Positions 8,350 through 16,481 of a stretch of DNA of 58,054 nucleotides are shown here, one piece after another. The DNA is from an uncultured Faecalibacterium sp. (GTDB taxonomy: Bacteria > Bacillota > Clostridia > Oscillospirales > Ruminococcaceae). Below the pieces are notes generated by a model, which did not search any database, was not told the DNA's origin, and saw nothing but the letters and a program-made list of their open reading frames with translations. Where the stretch lies: NCBI GenBank assembly GCA_934525735.1, contig CAKSZM010000002.1:1-58054 (forward strand). The letters are read 5' to 3'. A program made the translations under genes and the position numbers. Positions within the stretch are counted from its first letter, which is position 1. Each line of letters opens with the position of its first letter.

Positions 8350-9180
8350 ATGGCAGAAGAACGTATTCAGAAGATCATGGCCGAGCAGGGTCTGTGCTCC
8401 CGCCGCGCCGCCGAGCAGATCATTGCGGAGGGCCGTGTCAAGGTCAACGGCCATCCGGTGAAGGTGGGCGACAAGATGGATCCCAACCGCGATGTGCTGC
8501 ACGTGGATGACGAGCGCATCTATATCAAAAAGGATCAGCAGCTGTATTATCTGGCGCTGTACAAGCCCCGCGGCTATGTGACTACCGCCAGCGACGAGCT
8601 GGGGCGCAAGACCGTCATGGATCTGGTCAGCGACATTCCCGCCCGCCTGTATCCGGTGGGCCGTCTGGACAAGGACAGCGAAGGTCTGCTGCTCATGACC
8701 AATGACGGCGCCTTTGCACAGGCCGTTACCCATCCGTCGGGCGGCATCTCCAAGCTGTACCGCGTCACCGTGCAGCCCCGCGCCGATGAGGCCGCCATCC
8801 TCAAGCTGAGCAGCGGCGTTGTGCTGGATGACGGCACCAAGACCATGCCCTGCGCCATCAACGTCGTCACCGACGAGCCGGGACGCACCGTCATGGAAAT
8901 GACCCTGAAAGAGGGCAAGAACCGCGAGATCCGCCGCATGTGCGAGACGGTGGGCCTTGAGGTGGTGCGCCTGAAGCGCAACGCCGAGGGCGTGGTGAAG
9001 CTTGGCATGCTCAAGCCCGGCACCTACCGTGAGCTGACCAAGGCCGAGATCAACGGTCTGCGTGCCGCTGCCGCCAAGGGCCGCGCCCAGACCCGCAGCG
9101 CCGCGCTGCAGTCCAAGGCTGCCGGGCGCCGTCCCCGCGGCCCCGTGGGCAAGGGCGGCTCCGGCAAAGGCCGGAAGTAA
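8350..9180 (+). CDS. rluB: RsuA/RluB-family rRNA pseudouridine synthase
   Basis: A 276-residue enzyme that isomerises a uridine in rRNA. An N-terminal S4 RNA-binding domain (RIQKIMAEQGLCSRRAAEQI) is followed by the catalytic domain with YPVGRLDKDSEGLLLM, where Asp107 is the catalytic residue, and by KNREIRRMC. The C-terminal ~45 residues are a basic Arg/Gly/Lys-rich tail. The start follows AAGGAG by 10 nt. RluB rather than RsuA is favoured by length and tail, but this is not certain. Confidence 0.93.
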   Translation: MAEERIQKIMAEQGLCSRRAAEQIIAEGRVKVNGHPVKVGDKMDPNRDVLHVDDERIYIKKDQQLYYLALYKPRGYVTTASDELGRKTVMDLVSDIPARLYPVGRLDKDSEGLLLMTNDGAFAQAVTHPSGGISKLYRVTVQPRADEAAILKLSSGVVLDDGTKTMPCAINVVTDEPGRTVMEMTLKEGKNREIRRMCETVGLEVVRLKRNAEGVVKLGMLKPGTYRELTKAEINGLRAAAAKGRAQTRSAALQSKAAGRRPRGPVGKGGSGKGRK

Positions 9181-9222
9181 ACCGCATCGCGGCCGGACAG
9201 AATAAAATCACCGGATAACGAA

Positions 9223-9268
9223 AAGTCTCCCCCTGCAGGATAGCAAACCTGCATGGGGAGACTTTTTT
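9223..9268 (+). terminator. Intrinsic terminator of rluB
   Basis: AAGTCTCCCC and GCAGG pair with CCTGC and GGGGAGACTT, followed by a run of T. The inverted T/A symmetry may also let it stop tenA transcription from the other strand. Confidence 0.8.
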
Positions 9269-9308
9269 GGTTTGGTTTCAGATCAGAATGGAAATGGCAC
9301 CGCACGGC

Positions 9309-9986
9309 TCAGAGATCATCCCGGGGGCGGGCGGCCATTTCCCAGAAATGCAGCTCAAATTCGGAGCACTTCGCAAAGATCCCGCGGCAGCGGGCAGCAC
9401 GCTCCGGGGAGATGCCGGCGCAGGCTTTCTCTGCATAATCGAGCCACTCGCGGCAGGCGTCTGCGTAGCCGGGGTCGGCGTAGTCCTTCACCAGAGGGCC
9501 GAAGGGCGTTTCCAGCACAGCAGGGGAGCGCTGCAGCAGCTGCTGGAAGATCCAGCCGTAGCTCAGCATACAGGGCAGGCAGGCCATGATGCACTCGGCC
9601 TCGCCCTCGCCGTTCCGGGCGGCATCGATCATGTAGTCGGTGTAGGCGCGGTTGGCCGGGCGCAGCGGCAGGGACTGGATCCCGGCGTCAGTCAGGCCGT
9701 AGCGCTTCAGGTACTGCAGGCGGGCTACGTCTTCACTCTCGTTCACGAAGGAGAGCAGGGAATAGTAATTGCGGATGGTCTCCATGGTTTTCGCCTTGGT
9801 CATGCCCCAGGCAAACACCTTGGCGTACTCGCGCAAATACAGGCTGTCCTCCACGATGTAGCCCTTGAAGCAGGTTTCGTCCAGCGTGCCGTCTGCCAGT
9901 TTGCGCAGGAATTCAGAGTCCAGACACTGCTGCCAGATGGGCATGTTTTCCTGCACGATGCGCTCAACAAAGGTAAGCTCACTCAC
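9309..9986 (-). CDS. tenA: TenA/thiaminase II family protein
   Basis: A 225-residue aminopyrimidine aminohydrolase-type protein that salvages degraded thiamine to HMP. It has FKGYIVEDSLYLREYAKVFAWG, the active-site Cys region ACLPCMLSY and the C-terminal Glu region SEFELHFWE. The GTG start was chosen because AAGGAG lies 9 nt upstream; a TTG two codons earlier is too close. It overlaps the end of thiD by 8 nt, so the two are coupled under the TPP riboswitch. Confidence 0.92.
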   Translation of the reverse strand: MSELTFVERIVQENMPIWQQCLDSEFLRKLADGTLDETCFKGYIVEDSLYLREYAKVFAWGMTKAKTMETIRNYYSLLSFVNESEDVARLQYLKRYGLTDAGIQSLPLRPANRAYTDYMIDAARNGEGEAECIMACLPCMLSYGWIFQQLLQRSPAVLETPFGPLVKDYADPGYADACREWLDYAEKACAGISPERAARCRGIFAKCSEFELHFWEMAARPRDDL

Positions 9987-10779
9987 CGACAAATTCTCCT
10001 TTCAGGGCAAACATGTGGTTCATGGGGCCGGAGCCATGGCCAAGATCCAGCATGGCCGACAGGCAGCCGGAAATGTAGGCCTTGGCGCGCTCTACAGAGG
10101 TATCCAGATCATAGCCCTTGGCCAGATTGGACGCAATGGCGCTGGACAGGGTGCAGCCGGTGCCGTGAGTATTGGGGTTCGCGATGCGTTTGCCGTGGAA
10201 CCACTTGCCGCTGCCGTTGCGCCACAGCAGGTCGTCAGCATCGTTGATCTGGTGGCCGCCCTTGCACAGCACAGAGCAGCCGTATTTTTCGCTGATGACT
10301 TTTGCCGCAGCTTCCATCCCGGCGGCATCGGTGATGGTCATGCCGGAAAGGATCTCGGCCTCCGGGATGTTCGGGGTGACGACCTCGGCCATGGGCAGCA
10401 GCTTTTCGGTCAATGCCTGCACGGCATCGTCCCGCAGCAGTTTGGAGCCGGAGGTGGCCACCATGACGGGATCCACGACGATGTGTTCCGCACGGTAGGC
10501 TCTGAGCTTTTCGGCAATGACGCCGATCAGCTCTGCCGAGGACACCATGCCGATCTTGACCGCATCCGGGCGGATATCGGTAAAGATGGCATCGATCTGC
10601 TGACCCAGAAATTCGGGCGTCGTCTCAAAAATGCCGGTGACGCCGGTGGTGTTCTGCGCGGTAAGCGCAGTGATGGCGCTCATGGCAAATACGCCGTTAG
10701 CGGTCATGGTCTTGATATCGGCCTGAATGCCTGCGCCGCCGCTGGAATCGCTGCCGGCGATGGTCAATGCTGTTTTCAT
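9979..10779 (-). CDS. thiD: Hydroxymethylpyrimidine/phosphomethylpyrimidine kinase
   Basis: The 266-residue ThiD phosphorylates HMP and HMP-P in thiamine synthesis. The N-terminus MKTALTIAGSDSSGGAGIQAD is the family signature, and the ribokinase-type site NPNTHGTGCTLSSAIAS is intact. A GGGAG precedes the ATG. It is the first gene after the TPP riboswitch and terminator and is coupled to tenA, which together form a thiamine salvage unit. Confidence 0.96.
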   Translation of the reverse strand: MKTALTIAGSDSSGGAGIQADIKTMTANGVFAMSAITALTAQNTTGVTGIFETTPEFLGQQIDAIFTDIRPDAVKIGMVSSAELIGVIAEKLRAYRAEHIVVDPVMVATSGSKLLRDDAVQALTEKLLPMAEVVTPNIPEAEILSGMTITDAAGMEAAAKVISEKYGCSVLCKGGHQINDADDLLWRNGSGKWFHGKRIANPNTHGTGCTLSSAIASNLAKGYDLDTSVERAKAYISGCLSAMLDLGHGSGPMNHMFALKGEFVGE

Positions 10780-10796
10780 ACTGCAAAACTCCCTTA

Positions 10797-10837
10797 CAAA
10801 AAAGATGCGGATATGCCGGCAAAGACAGATCCGCATC
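10797..10837 (-). terminator. Riboswitch-controlled intrinsic terminator (thiD leader)
   Basis: On the minus strand, GATGCGGAT pairs with ATCCGCATC around a 16-nt loop, followed by TTTTTTG. Its place between the TPP aptamer and the thiD start makes it the likely expression platform: TPP binding should favour termination. Confidence 0.75.
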
Positions 10838-10857
10838 CTGATGGTACAAGGCTGCAA

Positions 10858-10950
10858 TGGTATCTCCCTACGTTGGCATGATCCAAATCAGGTCACAGGT
10901 CTGGGCAACACAGCCCACTCTCAGCCCGCTGAAGCGGACTCCCTTTTTTC
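10858..10950 (-). promoter_or_regulatory. TPP riboswitch (THI element)
   Basis: On the minus strand the aptamer hallmarks appear in order: a short P2 hairpin, CTGAGAGT, ACCTGATTTGGATCATGCC and GCGTAGGGA-like ACGTAGGGA closing P1. It precedes thiD-tenA and ends just before the terminator hairpin. Confidence 0.95.
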
Positions 10951-10958
10951 CGGTTTCA

Positions 10959-10987
10959 AGCATACCACAACTGCAGGGAAGATGCAA
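10959..10987 (-). promoter_or_regulatory. Promoter of the TPP riboswitch-thiD-tenA unit
   Basis: On the minus strand, -35 TTGCAT (10987-10982), 17-nt spacer, -10 TATGCT (10964-10959). The start site falls just before the aptamer. Confidence 0.65.
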
Positions 10988-11001
10988 GGGCGGGGCCTGT
11001 T

Positions 11002-11898
11002 TCACTCGCCCAGCGCGGTGCGGATGTTATCCAGCACCTTGCGGCTCAGCAGGACAAAGGCCTGCTTGGTGCGCCCGGCGGAGACATTGGCGCAGTGGAC
11101 GTTTTCACGCTCAAAGAAGCCCTCCGCCACCGGACCGGCTGCGGCGCGGGTGTCGCAGAAGAAGTGGGTGCCGGGCAGGGTGAGCCACTGCTCCAGTGCG
11201 GCAGAGTCGAATCCCGGGCCGATGGAGGTGTTGAACAGCACCTTGCCTTCGCCCAGCTGACGGAACTGCTCCGGCCCCAGAAGCAGAACGTTCTTGTTCA
11301 GGCAGGTGAACACCGCCTCGCTGTCGGCCAGCAGCTGCGCCAGCGGCTTGTAGGCCATGCCGGTGGCCTCGGCGTCCGGCTTTCGGGTGCGGCTGTAATA
11401 GCTGACCTCTGCGCCCATGAACTGCAGCGCGTCGGCGATCATCCGGCCGGAAACGCCCAGTCCTACGATACCCGCCTTCAGCCCGGTGATCTCCACCGGT
11501 TCATCCCGCAGCATGGGCATGCCGAAGCCGTGCAGGATGCCGGTCAGTTCGTGCAGAACATACTCCACGACACCGCGGTCGCCGTAATCCCGGATGCCGA
11601 GCACCTTGATGCCCCGGGTGCGGGCGTAGGCGATATCCACGTTGGCGCTTTCTTCCGAATAAAGGCTGCAGCACATGCCGATGTAGCGGATGTTCGGGCA
11701 GCGCTCGATGACGTTCTTGCCCATGCGGGAAGTGTAGCTCAGCAGCACGGCGTCGGCATCGCCGATGCGGCGGACGATCTCGTCATCATCGGCGGGAATA
11801 TCCGCAAAGAGCACGACCTGTTTTGCGTACCGGTGTAGCTCTTCCTCTGCGGGAGGGATCAGGCTGACCGGCTCGATGGCAACCAGCTTTTCAAACAT
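11002..11898 (-). CDS. D-isomer-specific 2-hydroxyacid dehydrogenase-like protein lacking the usual catalytic Arg and His
   Basis: A 298-residue two-domain protein with an NAD-binding motif GLGVSG (146-151) after an N-terminal domain with SYTSRMG and GMCCSLY. The family's catalytic Arg normally lies in a N-x-x-R-G motif; here it reads N223-T-S-I-G, with Ile226 at the Arg position. No C-terminal proline-histidine motif is found (NVSAGRTKQA instead). The fold is clear but the chemistry is doubtful. It lies 12 nt after the aspartate-dehydrogenase-like gene, so the two probably act together. Confidence 0.8.
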   Translation of the reverse strand: MFEKLVAIEPVSLIPPAEEELHRYAKQVVLFADIPADDDEIVRRIGDADAVLLSYTSRMGKNVIERCPNIRYIGMCCSLYSEESANVDIAYARTRGIKVLGIRDYGDRGVVEYVLHELTGILHGFGMPMLRDEPVEITGLKAGIVGLGVSGRMIADALQFMGAEVSYYSRTRKPDAEATGMAYKPLAQLLADSEAVFTCLNKNVLLLGPEQFRQLGEGKVLFNTSIGPGFDSAALEQWLTLPGTHFFCDTRAAAGPVAEGFFERENVHCANVSAGRTKQAFVLLSRKVLDNIRTALGE

Positions 11899-11910
11899 GG
11901 GGGCACCTCC

Positions 11911-12711
11911 TTAATAGAAACACACCGGGGAGGCGAGGTTGCGCAGCAGAGCCACGACGCTCCAGCCGGCAATGGCGCTGGTGGAAGAGCAGATATCCAC
12001 CACGGCTTTTACGCCTTCGATCTCGGCGGTGATGCGGTGGTCGTCGCCCACCCAGCCCGGCACCGAGTGCATGGTCACGCCGGTGATGTCCGGGCCGGTG
12101 GTAGCCAGAGAGGTGGCCACAGCCACGTTGACCCGGCGGGGGAAGGTGGCAATGGCCTGCTTGGCGCTGCCGGTAAAGACGGTGGTCTTTTCGGTATCAG
12201 TGAGCAGATGCTCTGCCCACACGGGCGTATTGCGGAAGCCCTTGGCACCGGTGTGGGTCTCGATGCCGGCGGTCTCGGGCAGCTGCTGCGCCTGCGCCAT
12301 CAGGGTGACGGTCTGCAACACATCGAAACCGCCGATGGCGCCGCTGGCCAGATGCACCTTTGCCCCGCCTTCCGCGGCAGCAGCCTTGACCTGCTCGTAG
12401 AAATCAAGGTCGGCAAAGGCGCCGATGGAGATGATGACGAGGTTCACGCCCTTTTTCAGCACCGGGACGGCCATGGCGCGCACGGCCTCCACCGAAGCGG
12501 TCTCCACGATGTACTCCGGTTCCAGAGCCAGCAGGGCGTCCACGTCATCGCAGACGGCGCAGCCCACGTTGGAAGCAGTCTTTTCGGCAGAGGTGCGGGT
12601 ACGGCTGGCGACGCCCACCAGCTCGTAATCCGGCAGCAGGCCGTTCTTCCATGCGTCGGCCACGATGTTGCCCAGAAAACCGCAGCCTACGATGCCAAAT
12701 TTCTTTTTCAT
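11911..12711 (-). CDS. L-aspartate dehydrogenase family protein (DUF108-like)
   Basis: A 266-residue NAD(P)-dependent enzyme with GIVGCGFLGNIVADA at the N-terminus and the family motif ASGAIGGFD near residue 130, followed by GPDITGVTMHSVPGW. Known members make iminoaspartate from aspartate, for NAD synthesis or aspartate breakdown. nadA and nadB-type genes are not in view, so the pathway is open. It is the first gene of a two-gene unit. Confidence 0.85.
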   Translation of the reverse strand: MKKKFGIVGCGFLGNIVADAWKNGLLPDYELVGVASRTRTSAEKTASNVGCAVCDDVDALLALEPEYIVETASVEAVRAMAVPVLKKGVNLVIISIGAFADLDFYEQVKAAAAEGGAKVHLASGAIGGFDVLQTVTLMAQAQQLPETAGIETHTGAKGFRNTPVWAEHLLTDTEKTTVFTGSAKQAIATFPRRVNVAVATSLATTGPDITGVTMHSVPGWVGDDHRITAEIEGVKAVVDICSSTSAIAGWSVVALLRNLASPVCFY

Positions 12712-12857
12712 ATCCTATCCTAAACTCCTTTTCTGCCCGAAGCAGTAGTTTCCTTTCCAGTATACCATGTTAAGAATGGAAAGGAAAGCCAAAAAAGACG
12801 GGCTTCTCTTTCCGGCCCGGGCGTGCTACAATGGGACTGACAAAAAGGAGAGACACA

Positions 12858-13430
12858 ATGAAACGGACAACAGAACTTTTTACAACTTTTCTGAAGATCG
12901 GAGCCTTTACCTTTGGCGGGGGATACGCCATGGTGGCGCTTCTGGAACGCGAATTCGTGGAGGAAAAGCAGTGGGTCAGCCGGGAAGAGTTTCTTGACAT
13001 GGTGGCCATTGCCGAGTCCACGCCCGGCCCCATGGCGGTGAACAGCGCCACTTACATCGGCTACAAGCTGGAAGGCACGGCAGGGGCGGCGGAGTCCACG
13101 CTGGCGGTGTGCCTGCCGTCTTTTGCGGTGATCTATCTCATCTCACTGTTTTTTGATCAGTTTCTGAGCCTGTCGGCGGTGGCAAGCGCTTTCCGGGGCA
13201 TTCAGGCGTGCGTGATCTACCTCATTCTCTCGGCGGGCATCCGGATGCTGAAAACCCTGCCCAAAACTGCATTCAACGCGGTGATCCTGACGGCGGTCGT
13301 CCTTGCAATGGTTGGCTGCTCGGCGGCATCGGTGTCTTTCTCGTCCATCTTCTACATCCTGCTCAGCGGCGCAGCCGGGCTGGCTGTGTGGGGCATCCGG
13401 CGGCTGCGGAAAGGCGGGGATGCAAAATGA
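12858..13430 (+). CDS. Chromate transporter family protein, first subunit
   Basis: A 190-residue membrane protein carrying the CHR-domain motifs FGGGYAMVALLEREFV and ESTPGPMAVNSATYIG. It is a half-size CHR protein that would pair with the next gene. AGGAG lies 8 nt before the ATG. The true substrate need not be chromate; many anaerobe copies have unknown substrates. Confidence 0.9.
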   Translation: MKRTTELFTTFLKIGAFTFGGGYAMVALLEREFVEEKQWVSREEFLDMVAIAESTPGPMAVNSATYIGYKLEGTAGAAESTLAVCLPSFAVIYLISLFFDQFLSLSAVASAFRGIQACVIYLILSAGIRMLKTLPKTAFNAVILTAVVLAMVGCSAASVSFSSIFYILLSGAAGLAVWGIRRLRKGGDAK

Positions 13431-13999
13431 TCTATGCACAGCTTTTCTGGAACTTTCTCATGATCGGCGCGCTGTCCTTCGGCGGCGGCTACGGCATGAT
13501 CTCGCTGGTACGGGAAACGGTGCTGGGGCACGGCTGGCTCACCGAAGCGGAGTTTCTCAGCTTCATCGCAGTGTCCGAGTCCACGCCCGGGCCGCTGGCG
13601 GTCAATATGGCTACCTTCATCGGCTCGTCGCAGGGCGGATTAGTGGGTGCACTGTGCGCGACGCTGGGGGTGGTGCTGCCGTCCTTCGGCATCATCCTGC
13701 TCATTGCGGCGCTGCTGCGCAACCTGATGAAGTACGCCGGAGTGGAAGCCTTTCTCTCCGGGGTGCGGCCCTGCGTGGTGGCAATGATTCTTGCCACGGC
13801 AGTCACGATGGGGCTTTCCACGCTGGGCGGCTTTACCGGGCTTTCCGGCGGGTTTGTACCGGACGGCCGGGCGATGCTGGTATTTGCTCTTTTATGGGGC
13901 GTACACCTGCTCTGGAAAAAGAAAACGCAGAAAGCGCCGTCTCCCATCGGGATGATCCTGCTTTCTGCGGTATTGGGGATATTGTTCTGGGGCGTATAA
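13427..13999 (+). CDS. Chromate transporter family protein, second subunit
   Basis: A 190-residue membrane protein with FGGGYGMISLVRETV and ESTPGPLAVNMATFIG, the same motifs as its neighbour. Its ATG overlaps the upstream stop by 4 nt. The two short CHR proteins are expected to form an antiparallel pair. Both are 190 residues long, consistent with a tandem duplication. Confidence 0.9.
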   Translation: MIYAQLFWNFLMIGALSFGGGYGMISLVRETVLGHGWLTEAEFLSFIAVSESTPGPLAVNMATFIGSSQGGLVGALCATLGVVLPSFGIILLIAALLRNLMKYAGVEAFLSGVRPCVVAMILATAVTMGLSTLGGFTGLSGGFVPDGRAMLVFALLWGVHLLWKKKTQKAPSPIGMILLSAVLGILFWGV

Positions 14000-14113
14000 A
14001 GACTGGATGTAGGCTTACCTGTCTGCGGGCCGGGAGTTTCTCTGAGGACCGTCCGGGGGTGGGGCCCCGACGCGAAGCGTTGGGGCGGGGGCTGGAATGG
14101 CCTGCAGCGGAGG

Positions 14114-14217
14114 CGACCGCCGCCAGTGGCGGAAACAGGAAGCCGAGGCTGGGGCAGCGGCCAGCAGGATGCACGGCCCGCTCAAGGGCCACCGCAGACG
14201 CTGGGAGCCGCAACCCG
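14114..14217 (+). repeat. 104-nt structured repeat, chromosomal copy (family 2)
   Basis: This intergenic segment matches 53071-53174 in the prophage over 104 nt. Shared blocks are GGAAACAGG, GGGGCAGCGGCCAGCAGGA, GCTCAA and GACGCTGGGAGCCGCAACCCG split by hairpins whose stems differ but still pair: CCGCC/GGCGG here against CCGCCGC/GCGGCGG, and GGCCC/GGGCC here against GTGCC/GGCAC. Upstream, at 14073-14098, another GC-rich hairpin (GCCCCGACGC with GCGTTGGGGC) may belong to this copy. Confidence 0.75.
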
Positions 14218-14264
14218 TATTTCGTGTCCGAAGAGAAAGCTGCCGGCACACAGACAAGCACAGG

Positions 14265-14717
14265 TTACTTCTCCGGCGGCTGGCTCAGCTCCTGCCGGAT
14301 AGCACGGAGCGGTTCCGGTACCTGTTCCAGCGGCAGATTCTTCGGGGTGTCGATGGTGCCGGACTTCTGGGCTGTCTCATAGTACCAGCATTTATAGTTC
14401 ACCATATCCATGGTGTGCTGCAGCTCGGCCATCTGTTCTTCCAGCACTTTGCGCTGGCGGCGGAACATCTCCAGACGGGCGTCGATGGTGTCGTCACCCT
14501 GTATGACCAGCTCGATATACTGCCGGATGTCCCGGATGGACATGCCGGCTTTTTTCATGCAGCCGATGATCCGCAGCCATTCCAGATCCGACTCGCGGAA
14601 CATCCGGATGCCGCCGGCCGAACGCCCCACAAAGGGGAGCAGCCCTTCCTTATCATAGTAGCGCAGGGTAGAAGCGGGCACACCCAGCATCTTTGCCATT
14701 TCTCCGACTGTGTACAT
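14265..14717 (-). CDS. MerR family transcriptional regulator
   Basis: A 150-residue regulator with MYTVGEMAKMLGVPASTLRYYDKEGLLPF, the MerR winged helix, then a coiled-coil dimerisation helix (about residues 75-115) and a short C-terminal region. No metal-binding cysteine cluster is present; the only Cys residues are scattered, so it probably responds to a small molecule or stress. Promoter placement upstream supports this start over an earlier in-frame ATG. Its target is not apparent. Confidence 0.9.
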   Translation of the reverse strand: MYTVGEMAKMLGVPASTLRYYDKEGLLPFVGRSAGGIRMFRESDLEWLRIIGCMKKAGMSIRDIRQYIELVIQGDDTIDARLEMFRRQRKVLEEQMAELQHTMDMVNYKCWYYETAQKSGTIDTPKNLPLEQVPEPLRAIRQELSQPPEK

Positions 14718-14760
14718 CGTCTGAAACCTCACTTTATCTTTAAGGGCAGTTGTTGCTTTC

Positions 14761-14789
14761 ATCATACCGCCGTGCAGGGATGTTGTCAA
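14761..14789 (-). promoter_or_regulatory. Promoter of the MerR-type gene
   Basis: On the minus strand, perfect -35 TTGACA (14789-14784), 17-nt spacer, -10 TATGAT (14766-14761). Confidence 0.75.
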
Positions 14790-14850
14790 GGCGGTTCCGC
14801 TTTTGGGAAAAGTGTGGTATAATCGGCAAAAACAACAGGAGGGAAGACGA

Positions 14851-15384
14851 ATGAATATCACTGTCTATCTGGGCGCAAACGAGGGCAATGACCCGGCTCT
14901 GAAGCAGGCGGTGCAGGCGCTGGGACGCTGGATCGGCGAAAGCGGAAATGCACTGGTCTACGGCGGCTCCCGCAGCGGGCTGATGGGGCAGCTTGCAGAC
15001 AGCGTTCTGGCTGCGGGCGGAAAAGTGACCGGCGTGGAACCGCAGTTCTTTCTGGATGCAGAGCTGCAGCACGACGGCCTGACCGAGCTGATCGTTACAA
15101 AGGATATGGCTGAGCGCAAGGCAAAGATGATCGCTCTGGGCGATGCATTTATCGCGTTCCCCGGCGGTACCGGCACGCTGGAGGAGATCGCCGAGGTGAT
15201 GTCCATGGTCTCACTGGGGCATCTGGATGCGCCCTGTATCCTGTATAACCTCAGCGGCTATTATGACAGCCTGAAGGCGCTGCTGGAAGAAATGATCCGC
15301 AAGGGACTTTCCAGCCCGGAGCGGCAGAAAGGCATCTTTTTTGCTGCAGATCTGGAGGAGATCAAAGCGCTCCTGAACCGCTGA
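14851..15384 (+). CDS. LOG family (TIGR00730) protein
   Basis: A 177-residue Rossmann-fold protein with the hallmark PGGTGTLEE and an upstream GGSRSGLMG. Family members release nucleobases from nucleoside 5'-monophosphates (cytokinin-activating type). GGAGG lies 9 nt before the ATG, and an extended -10 (TGGTATAAT, ending at 14822) lies upstream. Confidence 0.9.
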   Translation: MNITVYLGANEGNDPALKQAVQALGRWIGESGNALVYGGSRSGLMGQLADSVLAAGGKVTGVEPQFFLDAELQHDGLTELIVTKDMAERKAKMIALGDAFIAFPGGTGTLEEIAEVMSMVSLGHLDAPCILYNLSGYYDSLKALLEEMIRKGLSSPERQKGIFFAADLEEIKALLNR

Positions 15385-15400
15385 AAAGAAAGCGACACAC

Positions 15401-15442
15401 AAAAAAGGGCCGCTGCACAGATCACCGTGCAGCAGCCCTTTC
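15401..15442 (-). terminator. Intrinsic terminator of the lipoprotein gene
   Basis: On the minus strand, GGGCTGCTGCAC pairs with GTGCAGCGGCCC and ends in TTTTTT. It also lies just after the LOG-family gene and may serve both strands. Confidence 0.75.
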
Positions 15443-15475
15443 GCTTTAAGTCAAACCGTCTGTATGCTGGAACGA

Positions 15476-15751
15476 TCAGGCAGCAACAGAGGAAGCAGCC
15501 TCAGAAGAAGCGGCCTCGGAAACAGCCTCGCTTGCAACCTCGGAAGCAGCCTCAGAAGAAGCAGCCTCGGATGCGCCGTTCTCGGACTCGGCAGAAGAAG
15601 CCTCGGACTCAACAGCAGCAGACTGAGCTGCAACGCTGGAAGCAGACTCAGAGGAAGCAGCGGTGGAGGAAGCGGAAGAGCCACCGCAAGCGGTCATACC
15701 AACAGCCAGAGCCAGAGCAACAACAGCAACAGCAACATTCTTGAGTTTCAT
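15476..15751 (-). CDS. Short lipoprotein with a Ser/Ala/Glu low-complexity body
   Basis: The 91-residue product has a clear lipoprotein signal (MKLKNVAVAVVALALAVGM, then TAC with Cys22 as the acylation site). Everything after the cysteine is Ala, Ser, Glu and Val in imperfect repeats of the type ASSEAASE, with no folded domain. AAGGAG lies 9 nt before the ATG, and the gene has its own promoter (TTGATT-16-TAGAAT) and terminator, so it looks like a complete gene. The mature chain would be an acidic, disordered surface tether. Function unknown. Confidence 0.75.
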   Translation of the reverse strand: MKLKNVAVAVVALALAVGMTACGGSSASSTAASSESASSVAAQSAAVESEASSAESENGASEAASSEAASEVASEAVSEAASSEAASSVAA

Positions 15752-16304
15752 ATCTAAAATCTCCTTATTTTACAAAAATGTTTTTCGCAGCGGCCCTACA
15801 GGTCGGGCCTGTCTGCAAGATGGTATTCTAGTCTTTTTTACAAAAAAATCAAGTGATTTTTGGTGATTCGTTGCGTAAATCCGGGAGAATCTACGCTTTT
15901 GTTATAATTTTACGCCAAAAGTCAAACACTTTTTGGTAAACTGCCCGGAACGAAAATTGTCGAAAAAGGACACGGAAAAGAATCTTATCAATGGTTACAT
16001 TTCTGTAACAGTTTATCGGAGAATAACCGCGCAGAACCGGCAGGGAATAAAGGAAGAAATGTGTTGCAAAATATCGGACGGAACTGGCTTCTTTGATATA
16101 AGGCAAAATAAAAATGTCGCCTGCTGGTTGACCATTTCATAAAGGAAGTGTGGTATCCTGATCTTGCCGGGGTGGACAGCACAAAATCAAAAAATGCAAA
16201 AAAGCGTTTGAAAGTCCTGATTATCGGACAGATAAAAGCGGATAATACAGCCAGCAGGAGAGAACAGCTCCCATAAAACAAAAAGATTGCAGGAGGACAG
16301 AACA
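15752..16304. other. AT-rich intergenic region
   Basis: This 553-nt stretch is much more AT-rich than its neighbours. It holds the lipoprotein promoter (minus strand, about 15824-15852) and a candidate forward promoter TTGAAA-17-GATAAA at about 16206-16234 for the small acidic gene. I see no credible coding sequence or structured RNA in it. Confidence 0.5.
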
Positions 16305-16451
16305 ATGAAAGACGATTTCGGCTATTTCGGCACCGGCGACGAGGGCTATGCCCAGTACATGACCGCATTCGAGCGGAACTTCGGCTCGGCTGACGCAGGC
16401 AGCGATCTGCCGGAGGATGATTACTCCGATGACAGCGAAGAAGATTTTTGA
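16305..16451 (+). CDS. Small acidic protein of unknown function
   Basis: A 48-residue protein beginning MKDDFGYFGTGDEGYAQYM and ending in an acidic tail (SDDSEEDF). AGGAGG lies 8 nt before the ATG, and the gene is followed after 30 nt by the HIRAN gene, also with a strong ribosome binding site. The aromatic FGYFGTG...GYAQYM core resembles small clostridial proteins I have seen as hypotheticals, but I cannot assign a function. Confidence 0.7.
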   Translation: MKDDFGYFGTGDEGYAQYMTAFERNFGSADAGSDLPEDDYSDDSEEDF

Positions 16452-16481
16452 GTGATTGGAATTTCAAGGAGGAAAACAATC

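Noticed and set aside
15933..16142. Possible 69-residue gene in the AT-rich gap
   Set aside because: It has only a TTG start without ribosome binding site and no protein-like pattern.
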